5,587 nucleotides of DNA, taken from assembly GCA_009776565.1 (NCBI GenBank), contig WRNQ01000023.1, positions 5,804 through 11,390 of the forward strand, read 5' to 3'. Position 1 is the stretch's first letter. Every line of letters starts with the position of its first letter. The position numbers were made by a program, and so were the translations under genes. This DNA is from Synergistaceae bacterium (GTDB taxonomy: Bacteria > Synergistota > Synergistia > Synergistales > Aminobacteriaceae). Shown here one piece after another: positions 1 to 5,587 of the stretch. Under the pieces are notes generated by a model that saw only the letters and a program-made list of their open reading frames with translations, ran no database searches and had not been told where the DNA came from.

Positions 1-1224
1 GTGCTCGGCGCTTTGGGAATGTGCGCGACAGGAGACCTGTTCAACTTTTTTGTGTTTGTGGAAATATCATCCATAGCTTCTTATGGTTTGGTCGCATTCT
101 GGCGGGATAAGCCGGAATCCATAGAAGCAAGCTTCAAATATATGTTGCTGTCACAGGTTGGAGCGCTGCTTCTGCTGGTTGCTGTGGGAACGCTTTACGG
201 AAAATATAATGCTATTAACGTGGGCGCACTGGCATCAATTTTTCAGAAAAGTATGCTTGAAAATAACGTGGGGGCGCCAGCATCAATTCTGCAGATAGGT
301 ATGCTTGAAAAGATAGTTTTCGCAATGTTTATCGCCATATTAGCTTTTAAATGCGGCGCCTTTCCCATGCATGCATGGTTGCCCGACGCATATGCGGAAG
401 CTCCAAGCGGAGTAACATGTTTGCTTGTATCCGTAAGCCAGGCTTCATTCTATGGGCTTATGAGGATTTGCTTCACCCTGTACGGCGCAACTTCAGCAAG
501 CGCTACTGCTGCATGGATACTTATAACGCTTGGCTGCGCGTCGATGTTCTTTGGGGTAATGATGGCGGTAATTCAGCACGATGTAAAAAGGCTTATGGGA
601 TACCATTCGATTTCGCAGGTGGGTTACATGCTTTTGGCTATGGGGGTTGGATTATTAGCGCTTAGCGATACCGCCTCAATGGCTGAATATGGTTACACGG
701 CTATGAAGGGCGGAATATTCCACCTGTTCAATTACTCCATGTTTAAGGGGCTGTTGTTCCTTACAGCAGGAGCGCTTTATTACGCAACAGGTACGCGCGA
801 CCTTGATAAAATGGGAGGTCTTGCGCGTTCAATGCCATGGACTACCGTCATGTTCATGATAGGCGCGGTTGCCATTTCAGGATTACCTCCATTCAGTGGT
901 TTTGCCTCAAAGTGGCTTATTTATGAATCGTCGTTTGCCATTCATCCAATACTTCCTGTTGTGGCCCTTTTAACTTCGATTCTTACTTTGGCGTCATTTG
1001 TTAAGGTATTTCAATCTGCTTTCCTGGGCGCTTCAAAAATATCGCTTGCTCCAGTCCGTGAAGTTCCGTTTGGAATGCTGTGCGGAATGGGATTGTTAAG
1101 CATTATAATACTTTTCGTATCGTTTTTCCCGCACATTTTTGTCAGCGGGGTTGCAGAACCTTCGGCGCGCGGGCTGATAGATCAAGCCGGATACATAAAT
1201 GCTATTCTTGGAGGTGTAAAATAA
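1..1224 (+). CDS. mbhH: Proton-antiporter-type membrane subunit of Mbh hydrogenase (MbhH/MrpD/NuoM-like), 5' partial
   Basis: This is an ion-translocating subunit of the NuoL/M/N-MrpD family, expected to move H+ or Na+ across the membrane, driven by the adjoining hydrogenase. The visible 407 residues are almost entirely hydrophobic helices. Family hallmarks are GDLFNFFVFVE, with the TM5-type glutamate at residue 21; KCGAFPMHAWLPDAY, with the TM7-type lysine at 117; a charged loop QHDVKRLMGYHSISQ (192-206); intramembrane H241 and K249; and SGLPPFSGFASKW, with a late-helix lysine at 304. Full-length relatives are about 500 residues and have roughly four more helices before this point. The gene is therefore cut by the window edge, and the GTG at base 1 is probably an internal valine codon, not a start. 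An in-frame 16-residue tandem duplication occupies residues 73-104. The gene ends directly against the next one (stop then ATG). The family is certain. The MbhH assignment rests on gene order. Confidence 0.93.
   Translation: MLGALGMCATGDLFNFFVFVEISSIASYGLVAFWRDKPESIEASFKYMLLSQVGALLLLVAVGTLYGKYNAINVGALASIFQKSMLENNVGAPASILQIGMLEKIVFAMFIAILAFKCGAFPMHAWLPDAYAEAPSGVTCLLVSVSQASFYGLMRICFTLYGATSASATAAWILITLGCASMFFGVMMAVIQHDVKRLMGYHSISQVGYMLLAMGVGLLALSDTASMAEYGYTAMKGGIFHLFNYSMFKGLLFLTAGALYYATGTRDLDKMGGLARSMPWTTVMFMIGAVAISGLPPFSGFASKWLIYESSFAIHPILPVVALLTSILTLASFVKVFQSAFLGASKISLAPVREVPFGMLCGMGLLSIIILFVSFFPHIFVSGVAEPSARGLIDQAGYINAILGGVK
217..312 (+). repeat. In-frame 48-bp tandem duplication inside the antiporter gene
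   Basis: Two adjacent 48-bp units, 217-264 and 265-312, match at 39 of 48 positions by direct alignment without gaps. They encode NVGALASIFQKSMLEN and NVGAPASILQIGMLEK. The unit is exactly 16 codons, so the reading frame is kept. It sits in the loop between the helix ending near residue 66 and the TM7-type helix carrying K117. Seven of the 16 codons differ: two silently (GGC/GGG, GCA/GCG) and five with amino acid changes. The homology does not extend into the flanks. Confidence 0.9.
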
Positions 1225-1566
1225 ATGAGCAGCACGATTTTCAGCGGTTATGGATATTGGGACGCTTTGATATGGTTGTTCTTTTTTGGCGTTTCCGCTG
1301 CGTTTGCATTTTATTTTATCTCCCATGGGCGCAACGATTATCGGAAAGGCACGCCTCAGGATGAGATTTATTATTCGGGAAACGTTGTTCCGCAGGATGG
1401 AGCGGACGTATCTGTTCCGGCTTCCTCGCTTTATTGGGGATTCCGCCGCGCGTGCGCGCCGCTTTACGCTTGGCTGGACAAGGTTCATAGCGGAAACGGC
1501 GCGGATTACATGGGATATTTTCTTTTGACTTTTGCGATAATATCCATGTTGATGATTTTATTCTAA
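1225..1566 (+). CDS. mbhI: Small two-helix membrane subunit of Mbh hydrogenase (MbhI-like)
   Basis: This 113-residue protein has a hydrophobic helix at about 14-32, a hydrophilic middle, and a second hydrophobic helix at about 95-113 that ends the protein. The middle holds YRKGTPQDE (39-47), YYSGNVVP (49-56), VPASSLYWGF (64-73) and an amphipathic stretch RRACAPLYAWLDKVHSG. This pattern (KGT.xxE, SGN, VPxSxLYWGF, HxG near the second helix) matches what I recall of MbhI/MbxI-type proteins. In Mbh these lie between the antiporter and hydrogenase modules and are thought to link them through a lateral helix. The ATG follows the preceding stop directly, with GGAGGTG at 1210-1216 eight bases upstream. 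Length and position between MbhH and MbhJ fit the family. The role is inferred from homology; no catalytic residues are expected. Confidence 0.85.
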   Translation: MSSTIFSGYGYWDALIWLFFFGVSAAFAFYFISHGRNDYRKGTPQDEIYYSGNVVPQDGADVSVPASSLYWGFRRACAPLYAWLDKVHSGNGADYMGYFLLTFAIISMLMILF

Positions 1567-1578
1567 GGGAGGACATTA

Positions 1579-2076
1579 ATGATGAATTTACAAAGTATGC
1601 TGAAGGTCCTGCCAAAATCATTGTGGGTTTTTACATGTAACTCCGGTTCGTGTAACGGATGCGATATTGAAATAGTTGCGACGCTTGGACCACGCTATGA
1701 TATTGAACGATTTGGAATGAAGCTTGTAGGCTCGCCTCGTCATGCCGATGTACTGCTTGTTACAGGCCCTGTTACAAAATTCATGAACAGTAAACTAAAG
1801 AGGATATATGCTCAGATTCCCGACCCCAAAGTTGTCATGGTAATAGGCAATTGCGGATGCTCAGGAGATGTATTTTACGAATCGTATAACCTTGACGGTC
1901 CGGTTGATAATATAATCCCGGTCGATGTTTACGTAAACGGATGTCCTCCTCGTCCGGAAGCAATTATTGAAGGAGTTGCCAAAGCGGTCATGAAACTTGA
2001 AAGCCTTCGTAACAAAACTGAAAATAAAAATGGCAATGACCCAAAAACTTCCGAAGGAGGCGGGGAAAATGACTGA
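1579..2076 (+). CDS. mbhJ: Group 4 [NiFe]-hydrogenase small subunit (MbhJ/NuoB-like)
   Basis: This small subunit carries the [4Fe-4S] cluster next to the Ni-Fe site and passes electrons to MbhL. In 165 residues it shows SCNGCDIE, with C25 and C28; VIGNCGCSGDVF, with C91; and NGCPPRPE, with C121. Together these are the expected four proximal-cluster ligands of the NuoB/EchC/MbhJ fold. There is no Tat signal and no C-terminal domain for further clusters, as usual for group 4. Two extra cysteines, C20 and C93, flank the ligand motifs. The tail after about residue 140 is hydrophilic and of low complexity (N, K, E and G rich) and overlaps the next gene's ribosome binding site and start. GGGAGG at 1567-1572 serves the start. 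ATG occurs twice in a row (1579 and 1582), and either could be used. The gene lies between mbhI and a NuoC-like gene, with an 8-base overlap downstream. Confidence 0.95.
   Translation: MMNLQSMLKVLPKSLWVFTCNSGSCNGCDIEIVATLGPRYDIERFGMKLVGSPRHADVLLVTGPVTKFMNSKLKRIYAQIPDPKVVMVIGNCGCSGDVFYESYNLDGPVDNIIPVDVYVNGCPPRPEAIIEGVAKAVMKLESLRNKTENKNGNDPKTSEGGGEND
2054..2060 (+). promoter_or_regulatory. Ribosome binding site for mbhK, deciding its start
   Basis: AAGGAGG lies eight bases before the ATG at 2069. The frame remains open upstream to an ATG at 1997, but that one has no such site and would add 24 residues read over the end of mbhJ. The site lies inside the mbhJ coding sequence, which suggests coupled translation. 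Confidence 0.85.
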
Positions 2077-2662
2077 TACTCGTTCCGATTTTAAAAAAGT
2101 AACTATTACGCAAAAGGTTCAACATATTGGTATACCGGCGGAAACTGTTGCCCAGAATATAAAAAAAGCGTTGGGGAGCAAGAATGGAGGAAAAGTCAGT
2201 ATTGTAATATCAGAAAGGACAGATGGGTACGATGTTCCTATAACCTGTAAAAATCTCTGGATAACGACCGCTTATCCTCTTTTCCCTGATGTCATACAGG
2301 CTCTTTTTGATATTGACATTCTTCATTTTCATGTCATTTCCGGCTACGATGATGGAGACCAGGTGACTTTAAGATATCATTTTTCACTTTTTTCCTATGC
2401 CGGACGCAACGATCGCGTGGGAGTAAGCGTTATTGTCGGAGTTCCTAAACCAGATTTAGTAATGCCTTCTCTTTTCTACCTTATACCGGGAATTGAGTAT
2501 AGCGAGCGCGAAAACCGTGAAATGTACGGAATTGATTTTGATGGATTGCCGGATAAATCTCTCATATTCCTGCCTGAGGAATGGGACGAAAATATTAAAC
2601 CATGGCGTGATGACGAAGCGGGATTATCACAGAAGCCGGATACGATCAGGAGGTTGTCGTGA
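2069..2662 (+). CDS. mbhK: NuoC-like hydrogenase subunit (MbhK)
   Basis: This is the complex I 30-kDa/NuoC homolog, a cofactor-free soluble subunit that packs against the small and large subunits. The 197-residue product carries the family signature YSERENREMYGIDFDGLPD (144-162), followed by a short region LPEEWDE and a charged C terminus. The N-terminal half has the alternating strand-helix character of the family (TAYPLFPDVIQALFDID, HFHVISGY). The start at 2069 is chosen because of the AAGGAGG site eight bases upstream. It overlaps the end of mbhJ by 8 bases, and its TGA shares one base with the ATG of mbhL (TGATG), so translational coupling along J-K-L is likely. NuoC homologs also occur in complex I and Mbx; the neighbours decide the hydrogenase assignment. 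Confidence 0.92.
   Translation: MTDTRSDFKKVTITQKVQHIGIPAETVAQNIKKALGSKNGGKVSIVISERTDGYDVPITCKNLWITTAYPLFPDVIQALFDIDILHFHVISGYDDGDQVTLRYHFSLFSYAGRNDRVGVSVIVGVPKPDLVMPSLFYLIPGIEYSERENREMYGIDFDGLPDKSLIFLPEEWDENIKPWRDDEAGLSQKPDTIRRLS
2648..2653 (+). promoter_or_regulatory. Ribosome binding site for mbhL, deciding its start
   Basis: AGGAGG sits eight bases before the ATG at 2662 and only five before the in-frame GTG at 2659. The ATG, which overlaps the mbhK stop as TGATG, is therefore preferred. Confidence 0.8.
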
Positions 2663-3888
2663 TGAGTACAACATATAAAATACCCATAGGGCCTGTTCAC
2701 GTTGGCCTTAAGGAGCCTGTAACCGCTTGGCTTGAACTCGACGGCGAACGGATAGTAAACACGACGATGAGGTATGGAGCAATTCACCGGGGAATAGAGT
2801 TTATGTCCCGGACGAGAAATCCCATTCAAGTAATATACCTGTCCGAAAGGATATGCGGGATATGTTCATTCAGCCATGTGTTGGCGTTTATTCGCAGTGT
2901 GGAGAACGCTGCGGGTATAGCTGTTCCACCCAGGGCGCAGTATATAAGGACGCTTGTTTTGGAGCTTGAACGTTTGCACTCCCATATTCTATGGGCAGGC
3001 GTAGCTTGCTACAGTATAGGATTTGATTCCGCGTTTCATCTGGGAATGCTTTTGCGCGAGCAGGTCATGGACATTCTGGAGATTCTCACAGGAAACCGCG
3101 TAAATTATGGAGTCGCGACGATAGGCGGCGTGAGATGGGATATAACGCCGGAGCTCGCGGGCAGCGTTCGCAAGATGCTCCGTTATTACAGGCGGGAATT
3201 CAATCCTTTCCGCGATATAGTATTTGAAGACCCTATTGCTGCTGCAAGGATGAAAGGAGTTGGAGTCCTGTCATATGAGGACGCAATCAGATATTGCGTG
3301 GTTGGACCTATTGCAAGGGCAAGCGGACTCAGGAAGGACCTGAGGCACAGTTCTCCGTATGAAGCATATTGCGATATCACAGTCACTCCGGTTGTTCCTC
3401 AGGATTACTTTGACGAGGCTCATGGCGACGTATTTGACAGATTTGTGGTACGCGCGATGGAAGTTTATCAATCGCTCGATATCATAGAAAAAGTATTGGA
3501 CGGATTGCCTGAAGGGGATATAGTTTCCGAGCCGAATATCAATAAAGTCATTGCCTCGCTTAAAAAAGTCGAAGGCGTAGGCTGGGGGCTGCTTGAAGCG
3601 CCGAGAGGCGATGATACTCATGTTGTCACGCTTAAAGCGGAGGATGAAAACGTTTATCGCTGGAAAGTCCGCGCTCCCACATATGCAAATGCGGTTTCCT
3701 GGCCGGTTATGTTCAAGGATAACGAGCTGGCGGACGCTCCTCTTATTATCAACAGCGTCGATCCGTGCATATCGTGTATGGAACGTATGGTAACGACAGA
3801 TAAAGCGGGGAACAGGAATTATGTTGACCTCTCAGAGCTTATAAACAAGAGCAGAGAGAAAACCCGGAGAATGCGGGGGGAGATTTGA
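2662..3888 (+). CDS. mbhL: Group 4 [NiFe]-hydrogenase large (catalytic) subunit (MbhL)
   Basis: This is the catalytic subunit, which reduces protons to H2 at a Ni-Fe centre. The 408-residue product shows IGPVHVGLKEP (9-19), GAIHRGIE (39-46), the first metal-binding pair in ERICGICSFSH (C65, C68, H72), and the second in SVDPCISCMER (D367, C369, C372). All four Ni-Fe ligands are present, which separates it from NuoD of complex I (none kept) and argues against Mbx-type subunits with an altered site. After R375 comes a 33-residue charged tail, MVTTDKAG... to the end. It resembles the HycE peptide that HycI removes after an arginine at this position, so processing by a HycI-type protease encoded elsewhere is inferred. 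The product is soluble and bound to MbhJ, MbhK and MbhM. It most likely belongs to HydDB subgroup 4d or 4b, which the sequence alone does not settle. Confidence 0.96.
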   Translation: MSTTYKIPIGPVHVGLKEPVTAWLELDGERIVNTTMRYGAIHRGIEFMSRTRNPIQVIYLSERICGICSFSHVLAFIRSVENAAGIAVPPRAQYIRTLVLELERLHSHILWAGVACYSIGFDSAFHLGMLLREQVMDILEILTGNRVNYGVATIGGVRWDITPELAGSVRKMLRYYRREFNPFRDIVFEDPIAAARMKGVGVLSYEDAIRYCVVGPIARASGLRKDLRHSSPYEAYCDITVTPVVPQDYFDEAHGDVFDRFVVRAMEVYQSLDIIEKVLDGLPEGDIVSEPNINKVIASLKKVEGVGWGLLEAPRGDDTHVVTLKAEDENVYRWKVRAPTYANAVSWPVMFKDNELADAPLIINSVDPCISCMERMVTTDKAGNRNYVDLSELINKSREKTRRMRGEI

Positions 3889-3889
3889 G

Positions 3890-4888
3890 ATGATAGCTAG
3901 TCTGATAATAAAAATTATAGCGGGTGGCGCGTTGTTGATAATTTCAATTATTGCCGCGCTATTGCTTGACGGAGCGGACAGAATACTGCACGCGCGAATG
4001 CAAAGACGTTACGGTCCTCCTTTGTTGCAGCCATTTTATGATATCCTGAAACTGCTTGGAAAGGAAAAAATTGTCCCAAGACGCGCTGTACGTTGGATAT
4101 TCATGCTTGCCCCATGGTTGGCCTGCGTTTTGACTTTGCTGATATTCCTTTACATACCAATGGGGCGTATCCCTCCCGTACTTGGGACCGAAGGCGATAT
4201 GATACTTATTATTTATCTCCTTGGTTTCTCGGCTGTAGCTATGGCAATGGGAGGATTCGCCAGCGGAAATCCCATTGCAAGCATTGGCGCCGGCAGGGAA
4301 ATTCAGCTTATGATGAGTTATGAACTCCCTCTTGCAGTTGTTGTTTCAACGGTCGCATGGGTTGCATTTAAGACGAAAATGCAGGGCGCTCCTTTCAGCC
4401 TCGATACTTTCACCGGTGTTTCGATATGGAGCGTGGTGGGCGAAGCCGGATTCATCGGACTTATGTGCCTCGCGCTTTCTTTGATAATGGTTGTGCCGGG
4501 CGAAACCGGCAAAGGCCCGATGGATATTCCGGAAGCGAAGACGGAGATACTTGATGGATTGATAATAGAGTATTCGGGCACGAATCTTGCGCTTTTAAAA
4601 ATAACTTTTGCCCTGCGCTCTACGGTCATGGCGGCATTTCTGACAAGCATATTTTTCCCATTTTCTTTGGGCGGTCTTGTTGGATTATCCGGACCATTGC
4701 TTGCCCTTATTGATTTTGTAGGATTTTGGGTAAAATTGGCGATTGTACAACTGGTTTTCATTACTGTGATGCGAACGATGTTTGGAAGGTTTAAAATATG
4801 GCAGGCTTCTCATTTTTATCTGGTCAAGGTAGCGATGCTTTCTATTGCCGGCCTTATTCTTATCTCTGCCGATATTTTAATGAGATAG
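3890..4888 (+). CDS. mbhM: NuoH-like membrane anchor subunit (MbhM)
   Basis: This is the integral membrane subunit that anchors the hydrogenase module and relays its energy to the antiporter part, homologous to complex I NuoH/ND1 and EchB. The 332-residue product has about eight hydrophobic helices. Signatures are an early loop RRYGPPLLQPFYDILKLLGKE (39-59), GAGREIQLMMSYELPL (133-148, with E137 and E145) and GETGKGPMDIPEAKTEI (204-220), followed by EYSG (227-230). These acidic residues and loops line the quinone-type cavity in complex I and the matching region in Mbh. The length is normal. The ATG at 3890 begins one base after the mbhL stop, with a G-rich GGGGAG site (3877-3882) seven bases before it. 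It is followed closely by the ferredoxin subunit, as in mbh operons. No truncation or odd residue is seen. Confidence 0.95.
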   Translation: MIASLIIKIIAGGALLIISIIAALLLDGADRILHARMQRRYGPPLLQPFYDILKLLGKEKIVPRRAVRWIFMLAPWLACVLTLLIFLYIPMGRIPPVLGTEGDMILIIYLLGFSAVAMAMGGFASGNPIASIGAGREIQLMMSYELPLAVVVSTVAWVAFKTKMQGAPFSLDTFTGVSIWSVVGEAGFIGLMCLALSLIMVVPGETGKGPMDIPEAKTEILDGLIIEYSGTNLALLKITFALRSTVMAAFLTSIFFPFSLGGLVGLSGPLLALIDFVGFWVKLAIVQLVFITVMRTMFGRFKIWQASHFYLVKVAMLSIAGLILISADILMR

Positions 4889-4891
4889 GGG
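4887..4891 (+). promoter_or_regulatory. Weak ribosome binding site for mbhN, bearing on its start
   Basis: AGGGG overlaps the mbhM stop codon. It is ten bases before the ATG at 4902 but only one base before the in-frame GTG at 4893, too close for normal initiation, so the ATG is preferred. This is the weakest site in the operon, the others being near AGGAGG. Confidence 0.55.
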
Positions 4892-4901
4892 CGTGATACA
4901 A

Positions 4902-5510
4902 ATGATAAACAGAATTTTACCGGTTATAACCGACCAGGCAACTAAGAAACCTGCTACTAACACGTTTCCTATTCCTCATATGCCTGACTCTTTATTGGAT
5001 GCTTTGAAATCAAAAGATACAGTGCTAACTCCGCCTGTTAACGTAGGAAAACGTTTTAGAGGGCGTTTGTTATACGACAGGCAAAAATGTATAGGTTGTA
5101 AGCTTTGCATAAAAGTTTGTCCTGCAAATGCAACGGAGTATCTGCCCGAAGCCAAAAAGATCCAGATTCATAACGACAGATGTTGTTTTTGTGCGCAATG
5201 CACCGAAATATGTCCTGTAAAATGCCTTGCCATGTCGGATGAGTCTCTTAATTCTTCATTCAATCGTATTGAAGACATAATAACGGATACAGGTCCAACA
5301 GAAGAGGATTTGGGAGACGAAGAAGTGAATGGCGGCAAATACGCAATTGATGAGGAAACATGTATTGGCTGCACAAAATGTTTGCGCGCGTGTCCTGTTA
5401 AAGCAATTTCCGGCAAAGCTAAACAAGTTCATGTAATAGACCCTGATATTTGCGTGGGTTGCGGACAATGCGCGGAAGGGTGCCCGAAAGGAGCTATTTA
5501 TATAATTTAA
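4902..5510 (+). CDS. mbhN: Polyferredoxin subunit of Mbh hydrogenase with four [4Fe-4S] motifs (MbhN with an extra C-terminal ferredoxin domain)
   Basis: This is the electron-entry subunit, homologous to NuoI/EchF, which takes electrons from ferredoxin toward MbhJ. The 202-residue product begins with a membrane-facing leader, KKPATNTFPIPHMP (15-28), and FRGRLLYDRQKC, typical of MbhN. Its core has two CxxCxxCxxxCP motifs: C63-C66-C69-C73 and C94-C97-C100-C104. Canonical MbhN ends soon after. Here an acidic linker (about 112-146) leads into a second ferredoxin domain, with YAIDEETCIGC (C154-C157-C160-C164) and DPDICVGC (C184-C187-C190-C194), ending PKGAIYII. That domain resembles the C-terminal ferredoxin domain of HydB/NuoF-like flavoproteins of bifurcating hydrogenases. 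Four clusters in all are therefore predicted. There is no stop or frame break between the domains, so the fusion is real in this sequence. The start at 4902 is favoured over GTG 4893 by ribosome-site spacing. Confidence 0.93.
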   Translation: MINRILPVITDQATKKPATNTFPIPHMPDSLLDALKSKDTVLTPPVNVGKRFRGRLLYDRQKCIGCKLCIKVCPANATEYLPEAKKIQIHNDRCCFCAQCTEICPVKCLAMSDESLNSSFNRIEDIITDTGPTEEDLGDEEVNGGKYAIDEETCIGCTKCLRACPVKAISGKAKQVHVIDPDICVGCGQCAEGCPKGAIYII

Positions 5511-5540
5511 TAAATATAATATAAAATAACCAGGTTGCAA
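5511..5540 (+). other. AT-rich intergenic stretch after the operon segment
   Basis: After the mbhN stop the sequence becomes nearly all A/T to about 5529. No GC-rich hairpin followed by a T run is visible, so an intrinsic terminator is not supported. The change in composition suggests the gene series ends at mbhN. Confidence 0.5.
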
Positions 5541-5587
5541 TTAAACGTATGCTTCGTAGTTCTTGATCCCCTTGCCCGACGTAGGTT
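5541..5587 (-). CDS. Possible C-terminal fragment of a convergent gene, cut by the right edge
   Basis: Read on the minus strand, one frame from the window edge gives PTSGKGIKNYEAYV followed by TAA (5541-5543). The base composition changes sharply at this stop, from mixed sequence to an A/T-rich gap, as expected at the 3' end of a gene facing the operon. Only 14 full codons are visible, so the product cannot be recognised and the open frame could be chance. A second minus-strand frame is also open here but runs on into the AT-rich part, which makes it less convincing. Confidence 0.25.
   Translation of the reverse strand, partial: PTSGKGIKNYEAYV

Noticed and set aside
217..312. Start of a CRISPR-like or intergenic repeat array
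   Set aside because: There are only two copies, directly abutting without spacers, in frame within a coding region and diverged; it is a coding tandem duplication.
351..665. 104-codon alternative plus-strand frame within mbhH
   Set aside because: It overlaps conserved antiporter helices in another frame and shows no domain or start signal.
1096..1621. Long minus-strand open frames opposite mbhH, mbhI and mbhJ
   Set aside because: They lie antisense to well-supported genes, have no ribosome binding site or family motif, and their products look like shadow translations rich in Arg and Ser.
2662..3888. Mbx/Mbs-type sulfane-sulfur reductase large subunit
   Set aside because: That family has the same gene layout but, as I recall it, an altered metal-binding site. 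Here all four ligand cysteines and the processing-type tail are present. A tree would settle it.
4318..4761. 147-codon minus-strand open frame opposite mbhM
   Set aside because: It is entirely antisense to the conserved NuoH-like gene and has no recognisable domain; best explained as a shadow frame.
1..5510. Respiratory complex I (nuo) operon
   Set aside because: The NuoD-like subunit keeps both CxxC pairs for Ni-Fe (C65/C68 and C369/C372), which complex I lacks. The gene order and the MbhI-like gene also fit Mbh.
5495..5516. Perfect 7-bp inverted repeat TATTTAT / ATAAATA around the mbhN stop codon, a possible terminator
   Set aside because: The stem is entirely A/T with an 8-base loop and no following T run, so it would be very weak and is expected by chance in such AT-rich sequence.

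Overview
The window is one strand-uniform operon segment encoding the core of a membrane-bound, energy-conserving group 4 [NiFe]-hydrogenase of the Mbh type (ferredoxin-linked, with an Mrp-like antiporter module). Seven genes run left to right, packed with overlaps or gaps of a few bases. The first is a proton-antiporter-type subunit cut by the left edge (MbhH-like). It is followed by a small two-helix membrane protein (MbhI-like), the hydrogenase small subunit (MbhJ), a NuoC-like subunit (MbhK), the [NiFe] large subunit (MbhL), a NuoH-like membrane anchor (MbhM) and a polyferredoxin subunit (MbhN). This is the H-I-J-K-L-M-N order I know from the mbh operon of Pyrococcus furiosus. The upstream Mrp-like genes (A-G) and any promoter would lie left of the window.

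Expected mode of action (family knowledge): electrons from reduced ferredoxin enter through the iron-sulfur clusters of MbhN, pass the proximal [4Fe-4S] cluster in MbhJ and reduce protons at the Ni-Fe site in MbhL. The energy is transmitted through MbhM and MbhI to the antiporter module, which moves ions across the membrane. The large subunit keeps both CxxC pairs needed to bind Ni-Fe, so this is neither a complex I (Nuo) nor, as I read it, an Mbx/Mbs sulfane-sulfur reductase.

Organism: an anaerobe with fermentative or ferredoxin-based hydrogen metabolism. Strong AGGAGG-type ribosome binding sites before nearly every gene, moderate GC and frequent ATA/AGG codons fit a bacterium, though archaea with SD-led operons cannot be excluded. 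The lineage cannot be named from this window.

Two features depart from the textbook complex. (1) The MbhN-like protein carries a C-terminal 2x[4Fe-4S] ferredoxin domain beyond the usual two-cluster core, joined by an acidic linker, giving four predicted clusters. (2) The MbhH-like subunit has an in-frame 48-bp tandem duplication (39 of 48 bases identical) in a loop just before the helix with the key lysine. In addition, the large subunit ends with a 33-residue tail after DPCxxCMER that looks like a HycE-type peptide removed during maturation.

After the last stop codon comes a short AT-rich stretch. At the right edge is a possible C-terminal fragment of a convergent minus-strand gene. No RNA genes, insertion sequences, CRISPR arrays or convincing terminators were seen.
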